From: Chalara sp. BL73
Taxonomy: Eukaryota; Ascomycota; Leotiomycetes; Helotiales
Reading direction: 5' to 3'
Assembly (NCBI GenBank): GCA_918026815.1
Contig: CAKJVC010000012.1
Location: 1,178,001 to 1,242,000, forward strand
DNA length: 64,000 nt
Part shown: positions 11,801 to 22,442 of the stretch, piece by piece
Position numbering within the stretch: position 1 is the stretch's first letter
Layout of the letters: the number at the start of each line of letters is the position of its first letter
Made by a program: the position numbers and the translations under genes
Notes under the pieces: generated by a model
The model's database searches: none
The model's input: only the letters and a program-made list of their open reading frames with translations
Told to the model about the DNA's origin: nothing

Positions 11801-14800
11801 CAAATTGTGCGATGGCTAAACTGGGAAAGCTGGGTTGCACATTACGACAGCGAGGAGTCATCATTGCTCGACACAGAGTATGATACCGAGGAGCTTCCAT
11901 CAATGATTGTTCCCCAACCGTTTTTATGTCCAAATATTTACGACTGGATCCAAAGCTCCATGACGAGTCGTCAAGCTAACTCATTTATGACTCTGGCTAG
12001 TATAGCAGAAGCTCGTTCAACCACACAGACGCAGCACATGTCCCAGTGGCGTAGTTTCACGCCGAGAACTCTTCTTCTTAAACATTTCTATGCCTCACTG
12101 CAAGATAATTTTACTCCCGCCCAGTTTGTCGAAGGCCTCGCCGCTGCAGGCGTGGATACTTTCTTGCTGGAAACATTGCCAGAGGCTGTGCTTACCCCTT
12201 TACAAGAAGCAATCCTGCAATGCCAAGCTGAGCCTCCAAGCACTTGGAGCAAAGGTCTTTTGGCTATTATAGGTAGAGAAGATGTCAATTTCCTTTTAAC
12301 TCCGGGGCAGCGTCCGCGTCACTCTCAATCGACATTATTAGTATGTATCAGTCCTTGTCAATACTTCTCACAACTAACTAGATGAAGGCGCCATCTCATG
12401 AAGCAAGCTCTGATGTGCATACCATTTGCACATCAACAACTGACCTCGAGGCTGCAGGGGCTTTCGATGGCTCAGCCGAAGTCGACCGACAAGCTATCAC
12501 ACGATCAATCTTTAAGGATGATCGACGGATGAACGAAGCCATGAGCATACTAAATACCTTCAGGCCAACCATCGCTCGCTGCAAATCTGAGCCTCAGTGG
12601 TCGGAATCGGAGCTTCTGGAAGCGCAAAAAGAGCATGCACAAATGCTTGCTTATCGCACGCTCGCAATATCTTCAGGGCGAGGTCTCATATACTATAGTG
12701 CCAGAATTCCTCTGTTGACACAAAGGTTTCCGATCGGCGGATTCAACCTTAGTTGTGTTATGAAGCCAGACAACAATACTGTCGGAGTTGATAAAAATGC
12801 GTTTACAGAAGAAAAGGTCTGCTGGGCATTTTTTCATGCTGGAGTTGCTGCCGGCCTAAGCATTTCTCGCAATGCTAGAGGGATCGACACCTCATGGATT
12901 CTCTTTAATAAACCGCTTCAAGATCTAAGTAACCGACATGCTGGGTTTCTACTTGCCCTGGGGATGAATGGTCACTTGAAGTCAGTCGCCAAATGGGTTG
13001 CCTTCAAATACTTAACCCCAAAACATACTATGACGTCCATCGGGCTTCTCTTAGGATTGGCTGCGTCATATATAGGAACGATGGATTCACTTGTAACCAG
13101 GCTGTTGTCCGTTCATGTAACTCGTATGTTGCCTGTTGGTGCTGCTGAGCTAAATTTATCTCCTCTTACGCAAGCGACTGGTATCATGGGCATAGGTTTG
13201 CTTTACTGTAACACTCAGCATCGAAGAATGAGCGAAATCATGGTATCTGAAATAGAACATATTGATACTGAGCTTGAAGAAGAGCCATTGAGGAATGAAG
13301 GATACCGACTGGCAGCTGGTTTTGCATTAGGATTCATCAACTTGGGCAAGGGCTCTGACCTAAAGGGCCTACATGATATGCGGCTCACTGAGAGATTACT
13401 CGCCTTGGCCGTCGGAACCAAGCAGGTAGATCTTGTTCATGTTCTGGACAAAGCAACGGCCGCTTCCGTCGTGGCTTTTACCCTGATATTCATGAAGTCC
13501 GAGAATAAAGTTCTCGCTCGAAAGATTGATGTACCAGATTCTCTCCTCCAGTTCGACTATGTCCGGCCAGATATATTCTTGCTTCGTACGCTTGCTAGGC
13601 ATTTAATCCTGTGGAGTAAAATTACTGCCTCATTTGAGTGGATAAAAAACAGCCTTCCAGAGCCCTACAGGAATCGATGTAAGCTTGAAACTATCAAGAA
13701 GCTCACTAGCGACGACCTCGCTTTCTACAACATTATCGCCGGTTTGTGTTTTAGTATTGCATTAAGATACGCTGGGTCAGCTAGCATCGCCGCCCGCGAT
13801 ATCCTGATTCATTACCTAGATCAATTAATGAGAATATCTCGAATCACGTCAGACACGTTTGACAAAAAGCTAACAAGAAATACTATTCGCAATTGCCAGG
13901 ACTTGGTGGCGCTTGCAGCTGCTACTGTGATGGCGGGTACGGGAGACCTGACCGTCTTTAGAAGGCTTCGCTCCCTACATGGTCGCGATGATGCTGAAAT
14001 ACCTTACGGCAGTCATCTAGCAGCTCACCTGGCCATTGGTGCTCTGTTCCTTGGAGGCGGGACATTCACATTTTGCACTTCGAACTTGGCTATTGCTTCA
14101 TTGCTTGTAGCTTTCTATCCGCTCTTTCCTTCTACTGTCCAAGATAACAAAGCGCATCTTCAAGCTTTCCGTCATTTCTGGGCTCTTGCCACGGAGCCTA
14201 GATGTCTTGTCGCTAGAGACATTGATACGAATCAACCGGTTCCTATTCCTATAACTGTCACTCTTAGGACTGGAGATCAAATGCAACGCCATACGCCATG
14301 TCTTCTTCCGGAGGTGGATCAGATTAAGTCAGTGCGAACGGACAGCTCTGAGTATTGGAACTTTGTCCTGGACTTTGAGAATAACGAGACACATGTTGCC
14401 TCATTCAAAGCAACTCAGACAATCTTCGTTCGTCGTCGTCCTGCGCATGATGCTACTGCATCCGCATTCCAAGCCACACTACAAGCTCTAAACGATGTTG
14501 ACGAGTCATCCTCCCAATCTCTCGAATGGCTGTTCGAACTTCCAGCCTTCGCGAACCTCACCAAAGCAGAACGAGCACTCGTCCTCCCGCCTGATAGCGG
14601 AGGTGCGAGCGATGTCCATGCCGGCACGGCTGAAACGGTCATCGATACTCGACTCGTTCTAGAGCATGCAACCCTAGATAGTGGGAAGAGGGATCGTTTG
14701 TTGGGGCTGAGACTGCTGTTCGAGTGGGCGGATCAAGCGACGAGGGAAGGGCGAGACGTGCAGTGGATTAGGAGGGAAGTCATTGAGCGGCTGAAGACGA

Positions 14801-14832
14801 GTGTATGGATGCTGGCAAAGGAAGAGCAGTGA
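8834..14832 (+). CDS. apc1: Anaphase-promoting complex subunit 1 (Apc1/BimE/Cut4)
   Basis: Three exons (8834-10842, 10942-12340, 12382-14832) give an uninterrupted 1,952-residue protein, the usual size of Apc1. The N-terminal part (about residues 30-160) is the Apc1 beta-propeller start, with the conserved stretch LLVTTRCVIWSRGGV. A long serine-rich middle segment (about residues 330-480) is likely disordered and phosphorylated. The C-terminal 600 residues contain the proteasome/cyclosome (PC) repeats, visible as glycine/alanine-rich helical pairs such as GLLLGLAAS, TGIMGIGLLY, AGFALGFINLG and HLAIGALFLGGG. Apc1 is the largest scaffold of the nuclear APC/C ubiquitin ligase, which drives mitotic exit. 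The first ATG (8834) is used. Introns are 99 and 41 bp; the second is near the lower size limit. Confidence 0.93.
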
Positions 14833-15108
14833 TCTATATTTATGATTGAGTTATGAAGTCATGAAAGATGCATATGACGGCATGGGAGAAGTGCCTGTAA
14901 TTTTGTACATAGAGCACGCTATACCTTAAAAGTCATGCTATTTTCTGGGCTGGGTTCATTCCAAAATATTTTCATTGTGAATTCTGTATTTTTTATTTCA
15001 GATTATGTCAGAAGTACTATCTGGTCTTGACTTCTTTAGTTCTTTCTCTATGTGTTCTACTTTCACGCCATAAGCCACCTGTCTAAATCATGCCCACCTT
15101 CACCGCAC
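14833..15108. other. Convergent 3' intergenic region
   Basis: A 276-bp AT-rich gap between the converging APC1 and FAD oxidase genes. No separate feature is seen. Confidence 0.5.
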
Positions 15109-17135
15109 CTAAACAGTCTGCGGATTCTCAAACACTCTCTTTGGATCAAACTTTTGTTTCACCTTCTCTAATCTGGCCAAATTGTCTAACCAATAGAACT
15201 GATCCGCCTCACTCTTGCTCAACGCCGGATCCACATAGTTGTAATACATACCCAACGTCTTTCCCTGCGCGGCTTCCGCTGCTTGGATGTCGGTGATGAA
15301 GGGCGTGAGCCAGGCAATTCCTTCTGCGTCCGGGAAGGTCGTCGGGGGAGCGACGGCGTCGACGAGCTGCCATTCCAGGATCTGGTCCCGGTGCGCGTAC
15401 GCTGTTGCGTTGTTCGGGACGAGCGGAACCACGGACGTGGGGCCCCCTTGTGCGGCTACGATAAAGTACCAGTTGCGCGAGTTCGTGGGGCCGGTGTCGT
15501 AGAGGCGGGTGATCCACGCGTCGACGCCGGCTGGGGAGAGGTCGTTTGTCATAAGGGATTTTGCGTACTGTTTTTCTCGTTAGCAGACGTCGGTAGGTGC
15601 GTTGAATATTAACTTACGAAGGTGGCGTGCTACACGATATTGGTCAGCTTATATTCTAATATGGGGTAGGTAGTCCTTACAGCAGTATAGTTGAATGGAA
15701 CCTCTAGCTTCTCTCCATTATCCCAGTTGCGGAATAAAGCGTTATTGTTGGCGTACAGAAGGGAATCCAGCCAGCCGACTGTCTTGACTACCACGTCAGC
15801 TTCTACAAGACCTCCAACAGCGTTGAGGGAGTCTAGGAGTGGTTGGATGGTGGCCAAATAATCTGCTTCGGAGCCGTGGTATGCTCCTTCCAAAAGGAAA
15901 AGCAGATTGTCACCACTATCTTTGACGATCACGAAGCGGATGTTTAGTCCTATTGGGATTTGTGGCGTCGTGCGTCCAGCAGTGCTGGGGATGTTAGCCT
16001 CGTTTCCATAATATCTAAAATACTCCTATTCTGGGGACTGTGTGTTAAGCGAATCAGTACGTACTATTCCTGGAAAGCAGTCCACCCTGGACCAGCTTGC
16101 GCACGACTCCAAACATAAGGGTAGTAGAAAAGAACATTATCCTCTGGAGCAGCAATGGTGCGGAATTTGAAGCTGGTGATCACACCAAGATTGAAGCCCG
16201 CACCTCGAATTGCCCAAAACAGATCAGGGTTAGAGGTTGCGGATGCCGTGACGACGCTGCTATCGGCGAGTACTACCTCAGCGGACTCGATGAAATCTAC
16301 TGCGAGACCGTGGCTGTGGGATGAGTAGCCTTGGCCTCCGTGGAGGACGTGACCACCTACTCCGACACTGTTGGTGGTTAGTGAGAGTTATCGGCGGTTA
16401 ATATTGGACATACCCTGGACCTGTGAGAACATGAGGTTAGTAAGTGAATTACTTGAAAAAGGGGTTGACCATGGCCTTTGGGCACTTTGCGTAGGGGTGC
16501 CCTTTGAAGTCAAACTGGGTCTCCGGAAATATTGCTACTTACAGACTCCATGTGCAATAGCGCGTTTACCTTGGCTATACAAGCCAAGTGCAAGATTGCC
16601 CAATCTTGTACCTATTGAATGTATCGCGTTAGCTATTACTTTCTTTGAATACAGCTTAAATAGAAGACAGCAAAACAAAGAACCCTTATAAGGTCCAAAT
16701 ATTTATCTCTAGGCATTCTTGGGAAACTGTCAGAAGGCGAAAAGTCTTACCAGGACCAACCGTGGCAACGTTCGTCGCAGAATTGACACTAATTTCTTTG
16801 AAGTACTTCAAATCAATGACCAGATGTCCATCCTCGCCTCCCAAGCTATGAGCGGCATATGAATGCCCTCCCGACTTAGGATTTACCTTGACTCCATACT
16901 TAGCCGCACAGCTAACAGCCTTCTGTATTTGAGGTACCGTAGTTGGAACGGCGAATGCACTTGGCGTGAAACTCAATCGGAGGTTATAGGGAATAATGTC
17001 TCGCGAGAAAGCGGCGCTTCCTGGTACATCTTGTGGAACGTTGGCATTGGACAAACATTTCACTACAGAATCAAGTGCTGGAGCTGCGCTGGCGAGCTGG
17101 GCAGCGAGGAGCAGGGCTGTGACGAAGGAAGCCAT
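15109..17135 (-). CDS. Secreted FAD-linked (berberine-bridge type) oxidase, seven exons with two micro-exons
   Basis: Minus-strand gene. Exons, from the start: 17135-16751, 16611-16543, 16420-16414 (7 nt), 16367-16065, 16014-15681, 15629-15618 (12 nt), 15567-15109. The product is about 520 residues. It has an N-terminal signal peptide (LLLAAQLASAA), an FAD_binding_4 domain with KSGGHSYA (His91, covalent flavin) and the VCPGVGVGGH motif (second flavin-linked Cys), then the C-terminal BBE motif YYNYVDP ... FDPKRVF. Family members oxidise sugars, alkaloids or secondary metabolites outside the cell; the substrate here is unknown. The 7-nt exon supplies GTCCAGG, completing the flavin-linked cysteine codon. 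All exons keep frame, but the 16065/16014 junction creates a TAA (TA plus A), so this copy may be inactive or may use an unusual acceptor. Confidence 0.8.
15618..15629 (-). other. 12-nt micro-exon of the FAD oxidase gene
   Basis: On the minus strand TGTAG|CACGCCACCTTC|GTAAGT encodes H-A-T-F and joins NYTA to YAKSLMTNDL, keeping frame and matching the expected family sequence. Confidence 0.7.
16414..16420 (-). other. 7-nt micro-exon of the FAD oxidase gene
   Basis: The minus-strand sequence CACAG|GTCCAGG|GTATGT gives a perfect acceptor and donor around 7 bases. Joining its neighbours yields V-C-P-G-V-G-V-G-G-H, the invariant family motif. Without it, both frame and cysteine are lost. Confidence 0.75.
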
Positions 17136-17919
17136 TTTGTCTGGACTAGCACCTCGATTGAAGAGATAGCAAAGGCTGGATCATCATTTTTGGCTCTAGA
17201 CGCCGAAGTCTTTATATATGTTTTTGTAGCTGCCGATAATAATGTCACCTCATAGTCCAATCTTACCAAGATATGCTGCTGACATCGTAGATCACCACCA
17301 ATCAACCAATGCGACCCTGTCAGCCTGTGAGGCACAGAAACGGCTGACCAGCATACGGAGAAGTATGATGCCGTGATTGGATAAAAAGATGAACAACATG
17401 GCCATGGTGAGAGCGAGCAGGTTGTTCCTGCGGCGCAACGACGCGTGGGATCCCACAGATTGACTGTTCGAGAGCGGAGGGTAATGCACCGGTCGGGTAG
17501 TTCCCAATTCGGGGAAAGTAGTGGGAACCCGGGGGACGGGATGCCAAGACCGGACCCCGGAGAGCCATTACTACTGTGCTTAAGCATTGCGACCATGCAT
17601 ATGGAAAGGGATTCCGAGGGAGTGGATATGCATATCTATAGCCTGTTCGTCAAATGTAATCAAACAAAATATCAAAAAAGTATTGCAAACGATCCGGGTT
17701 TTCATACATTATTGTGCTTATCATCGGCAAGAACGTGATCAAAACGAGTGATGCGAGAAATCACAAACTTGGAAGAGCACGTAATCCATTTTAAACAGGC
17801 AGAAGTTGAGAGTAATCAGATGCAGTAAGCAATGCTATACTGGGATGTTCGGGAACAAATACAACATCGGCACCAGCACTGGCTTGCTTCGGCCGTCTAT
17901 GCTATTCCAAAAAGCTCCC
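17136..17919. other. Intergenic region between the FAD oxidase and glutamate decarboxylase
   Basis: A 784-bp region. Overlapping open frames occur on both strands around 17290-17600 because of local GC-richness; none has a family signal. The part nearest 17136 is the FAD oxidase promoter, with a TATATATG stretch at about 17212-17219. Confidence 0.45.
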
Positions 17920-19676
17920 TTAACAAACAGTTCTATGTATACCATCAGTCATAGGATGCCTCCCACCTTGTCCTTGGGCCTTTCCATGTTTACGACCTTG
18001 GCTAGAATGCTGCTTCTCAAAGCTTGTATCCTTGCTCTGGTTCAAAATACTGAGATCCTGACCATCACCATCAATTAGGTTCTGCGTTGTTGTGCAGATA
18101 TCTGTGATCAACCGATCCAGCAGATCGAAACTCATGCTCTCTCTTACAACCACTCTCAGAATCTCAGTCTTCTCTTCGTTTGGTGGTAGAGGGTAGTTCG
18201 GGATTATGTATTGCTTGGCGCGAAGTAGGTTGGAAATCGTTTCTTGTTTGAGGTGTGGGAACTCCTTCTTGAATTCATCACTGAAGCGGAATGCCACGAC
18301 GGGAAGGCCGGCATTGTAGTCTGCTGATGTCTCATCTTCTTTTGAAAAGACAGTGTCAAGAGGATTGAACTTGAAAGCTCCTTTTTCGCGGTGTATGTCA
18401 GAGACGCAGGTATACCAGTTTGTGGCTTCAAGCGACTTTGAGAGGAGTCGCGCATTTGAGAGGCAATTTTCCATGATGCCCCGGTATCCCTCGAAACCCA
18501 AGTGTATGAGATTGAAATATTGAGCAATAATTTGAGCACCGGGGCGGGAGAAGTTTAGTGTATAAGATTCTTCAGTACCGCCCAAATAGTGCAATTCGAA
18601 GATCAAATGTTTCGGCAGGTAGGACTCATCACGCCAGATGATCCAGCCTACACCAGCATATACCAACCCAAATTTATGGCCTGATGTGTTGATTGATTTG
18701 ACCCTGGGTAGATTGAAATCCCATCGGGGTCCGCCAGCCTTGGCATGGGTAAATGGAGCAATAAAACCTCCTGACGCGGCATCTACGTGTATTGGAATGT
18801 CGGCTCCTGTCTTAGCCTCATGCTCATCGAGGATTTTCGAGATCTCCTCGACAGGTTCGTAGTGTCCGGTGTATGTGCTTCCTAAAATGACGAATATGCC
18901 AATGGTATTCTCATCAATGTTCTTCTTAACCAACTCAGGGGTCTAGTCTGAAGTTGCTTTTCTCTGAAACAGGTAGAATCCTAGCCTCGACCTCGAAATA
19001 CCTTGCGAACTTCTCGAGAGCTACCTGGGCATTGCTTCCCATGATAATATTCGGCTTGGATTTATCTTTTCCCTCTTTCTCCCGCTTTTCTTGCCAACGT
19101 CGCTTCATTGCCAGGCCACCGAGGTGTATTGCCTCAGATGATCCAGTAGTCGCTGATCCGATGGCTTTCTCTCCTGGCTGTGCTCCCCAGAGATTGGCAA
19201 TAATGCTCACGCATCGAGAATGCATCTGCATCATAGCTGGATATTCATCGGCGTCTGACATATTCTTTGAGATGTTTTCCATAATCAACTGCTCTGCCTG
19301 GGTTTCCATGTATGTGCCGACAAAGCTGCAATCATCAGGACGGTTTCAATAGCTAGAATTCTAGATACACACCTGGCTAAATTCAGATTTGGCCTGCCGT
19401 CTAGATCAAGCTCATCTTTCAGCAATTGATGCACCGCATCTGCTGGGGCTCCTTTTTGCGGGATATTAAACTTGGAGACCTCTTGTTTGCTAGCATAACG
19501 TGTCGAATAAGGAGTGATGTGAGAAGTCCCACCCTGGGAGTGGACATGTCTCTGGCCCGCTTCCTTCATATGCAAGTCCTTGAGATTTCTGACAATCTCA
19601 TCTGGATTTACCTGGGCTATCAGCAATGTCAACACACAGAGAGTGCAAGAGAACTTACATGGCGTGCGAGAGCCAT
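17920..19676 (-). CDS. gad: Glutamate decarboxylase with a one-base frameshift
   Basis: Exons 19676-19659 (six codons, MALARH), 19611-19373 and 19325-17920 encode a PLP-dependent glutamate decarboxylase of about 553 residues, which turns glutamate into GABA in the cytosol. Visible hallmarks are the tetrad around GSATTGSSEAIHLGGLAM, HVDAASGGF, and the PLP-lysine motif INTSGHKFG, followed by the conserved GYRGIMENC and PNYPLPPNE. The coding length is one base over a multiple of three. At 18938-18941 a run of four C (minus strand) shifts RLDP out of frame with ELVKKNIDEN, giving an immediate TGA. One fewer C restores a continuous family-like protein. The gene is therefore either a very recent pseudogene or an assembly error. 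It is divergent from an amino-acid permease. Confidence 0.85.
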
Positions 19677-20212
19677 CGTGAATAATCTGTGTCCAGGTAA
19701 GTAGCTCACAGGATATAGAATATTGATTGAGAAGATGCAAGAAATAATATGTCCAAAGGAATGTTTTTATTTATGTTCCTACCTATGACGACAACTACTT
19801 TCCAGCGTATGTAGTCATACGCTAGAGTCGATGCGGACCATTCGTACATGAAGACACCCCTGGAGAATTATCCAACCAGCTACAGCACAGTTCATGCGCT
19901 CTTGTGAAAGTCAAATACAAAAAGAGGAATCATGTTGGCTCGATTATCAGGTGAGATTAAGTCTAAACGAGGGAGAGACAGCCAAGACGTAATCTCGACA
20001 CCAAAAGCTTGATTTTGCCCGATACCCGGGGCTCTGGTGCCGCCAAATTCTTTTCCAGGATGTGTTGAGATTCATCATCTGTTTCGGTGATGAAATGTGC
20101 GCAGGACTGCAACCTGCAGAACGACTTTAAGATACATGCATCAAAGATCAACATTTATGAGTGTTGTTTTAGTCATGTGATAGATAAAATCTTGGTATGT
20201 TACTTAGTCAGC

Positions 20213-20440
20213 CTATCGGCGTAGACCGGATAGGAAACGGGAAAAGGGAAGTGTTGCCGCCGTCCAGATTTTTGCATGATCCACAACTAAAAATGATTTC
20301 TTCCTCTCAAGCTTTTTTTTCTCCATTGCGACGACGGGGATGCCGGTAGGCAAAACGTATGACGGGCCGATGTATTCCTTGTTTAGCCATGGATGTTCCA
20401 TTTTTTCTAGTTCTTCCTTTGGTTCAAGTGGAGCCGGCAT
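20213..20440 (-). CDS. Possible small protein, unknown function
   Basis: A 75-codon ATG-initiated minus-strand frame rich in Lys, Glu and Pro, with the stretch HPWLNKEYIGPSYVLPTGIP that looks protein-like rather than random. It has no recognisable domain, signal peptide or membrane segment. It lies in the intergenic region shared by glutamate decarboxylase and the permease. It could be one exon of a longer gene continuing towards 19963, or a chance frame. Confidence 0.25.
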   Translation of the reverse strand: MPAPLEPKEELEKMEHPWLNKEYIGPSYVLPTGIPVVAMEKKKLERKKSFLVVDHAKIWTAATLPFSRFLSGLRR

Positions 20441-20567
20441 TGACTAATGGCAAAAGATTTTGCCTCTGTTTTGCCTTACTAGACCTAACTGTCGGATCCT
20501 AGAGTGAGCTGGGTAGTACAGAAAAAAAGCAGAACGACTCATGGCCTACAAACTTAGTAGGATTCGC

Positions 20568-20598
20568 TTATCTGAAGCCGAAACTAATGATCTTATCT
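20568..20598 (-). promoter_or_regulatory. Two GATA-factor consensus sites upstream of the permease
   Basis: TTATCT at 20568-20573 and 20593-20598 reads AGATAA on the minus strand. Paired HGATAR sites within about 30 bp are the arrangement favoured by fungal nitrogen regulators. Occupancy is inferred. Confidence 0.35.
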
Positions 20599-20770
20599 TT
20601 GACTAGTGTATGCCCATAGTCACACTAAGTCGTCTTGTTGGGATGGCGGTTTCCGCGATATATATTGTTAACCATTCCCTCACCGTGCTATGATGGTTTT
20701 AATATTTTGAACCAGACATATAATATTTACCCCAAGGTTCCACCAGAAGTGGCTAACTCTCCAGATCAAA

Positions 20771-22442
20771 ATGTCTGACAAGTCTGATGTGATCACTCCA
20801 GTCAGGGAGAAGTCTCCCACAAATATCAGCAATCATTCCAGTGCCGATACAGAAACCGGACAGGCTCCAGAGTTGAAGAGGAACCTGAAGGCTCGTCATC
20901 TGCAGATGATTGCAATTGGTATGGCCCAATCCCTAGAACTCATGCTTATAATGCTGATGGAAAGCAGGCGGCACAATTGGAACTGGGCTATTTATTGGAT
21001 CCGGAGCCGCAATTGCCAAAGCAGGACCAGCAGGCGCACTCATTGGATTTGCGTTCGTTGGTTTTCTTGTATTCTCGGTCATGCAAAGCTTTGCAGAAAT
21101 TGGCACTCATATTCCAACAACTGGCGCTTTCACAACCTATGCAACTCGCTTCGTCGACCCAAGTTTAGGATTCGCTATGGGATGGATATACTGGTTTTCT
21201 TGGGCGATCACCTTCGCACTCGAGCTTACTGCAGTTGGTATAATCATCCACTTCTGGAAGGAAAGCGTCTCGGATGCTATGTTGATCACGATATTTTTGG
21301 TTGTCATCACCGCTGCAAACCTGCTCCCGGTCAAATTTTATGGCGAGTTCGAGTTCTGGTTTGCAAGCGTGAAGGTTATTACGGTCATTGGATTCATTAT
21401 ATTTGCCATTTGTATCGATGCCGGTGCTGGCAAGAACGGATATCTTGGCTTTAAGACGTGGGGAAATCCCGGTGCGTTCGCTCCATATGATATTATCCAG
21501 GGTAATGACGCTCTTGCAAAATTTGCGGGCTTCTGGGCCGTCATGATTAAAGCTGGATTTTCGTACCAGGGAACCGAATTGGTCGGAGTAGCAGCTGGTG
21601 AAGCTGAGAATCCTCGAAAGAATGTCCCGGCGGCTGTTCGTAAGACGTTCTACCGCATCCTCTTTTTCTTCGTCGCCACCGTTTTCTTTATTGGCCTCCT
21701 CGTGCCATACGATAACGAAGAACTCTTGTCATCAGGGAGCGATGCCTCAGCATCTCCATTCGTTATTGCGGCAACTCTGGCGGGCGTTCCAGTCATTCCA
21801 CACATCATGAACGCAGTCCTCCTCTTTGTCGTGCTATCTGCGGCAAATTCTAACGTCTATTCCGGTAGCCGTATTCTCATGGGTATGGTCAAGGACGGGA
21901 CAGCGCCAAATTTCCTGCAGAAAACTACAAAGCAAGGAGTTCCCTATGCCGCGGTGCTCTTCACTGCAGCCTTCGGTCTCCTCGCATACATCAACCTCGG
22001 TAATACCGGAGGTATCGTATTCGAATGGTTCCTCAACATCTCTGCCGTGGCTGGCTTCATCGCCTGGGCTTCCATTAACCTATGCCACATCCAGTTCATG
22101 CGAGCGCTAAAGGCGCAAGGCATTTCTCGCGACAGCCTACCATACAAAGCTTGGGGCCAACCATATTTTGCGTGGTTTGGACTGTGCTTCAATATCATTA
22201 TCATCTTTACTCAAGGATTTGAGGCGTTTATTCCTTGGGATACAACCAGCTTCTTTACAGCATATATCAGCTTGATTCTGTTTGTTGTGCTGTATGCTGT
22301 GCACAAGATCTGGACGAGGTCGCAGTTTGTGAGTCCAGCAGTGGCAGATGTTGTGAGTGGCAGCCTGGAGACTGATGACACTGTATGGCCTGAAATACAG
22401 CCAACAACGCTCTGGGGAAAGATGTGGGCCTGGATCTCCTAG
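20771..22442 (+). CDS. Amino-acid permease, YAT family (Gap1/Dip5-like)
   Basis: Two exons (20771-20918, 20968-22442; 49-bp intron) encode 540 residues. After a hydrophilic cytosolic N terminus (about 45 residues), the first transmembrane helix starts with the family signature IGGTIGTGLFIGSG, created exactly at the splice junction. About 12 hydrophobic helices follow, with the YAT motif GEAENPRKNVPAAVRKTFYR between helices 5 and 6 and SAANSNVYSGSR further on. The protein is a plasma-membrane proton/amino-acid symporter. Its pattern suggests Dip5-like (Glu/Asp) or general specificity, but the substrate cannot be fixed from sequence. Its divergent partner is glutamate decarboxylase, and nitrogen-type GATA sites lie upstream. 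Confidence 0.88.

Larger units (their letters stand above)
19677..20770. promoter_or_regulatory. Shared divergent promoter region of glutamate decarboxylase and amino-acid permease
   Basis: About 1.1 kb between the two divergent start codons. It holds two copies of TTATCT (AGATAA on the other strand; 20568-20573 and 20593-20598), which match the HGATAR site of AreA/NIT2 nitrogen GATA factors, 25 bp apart and about 175-200 bp before the permease ATG. A possible small minus-strand ORF is listed separately. Confidence 0.4.

Noticed and set aside
17290..17740. Overlapping open frames on both strands upstream of the FAD oxidase
   Set aside because: Mutually overlapping frames in the promoter region without any protein family features.
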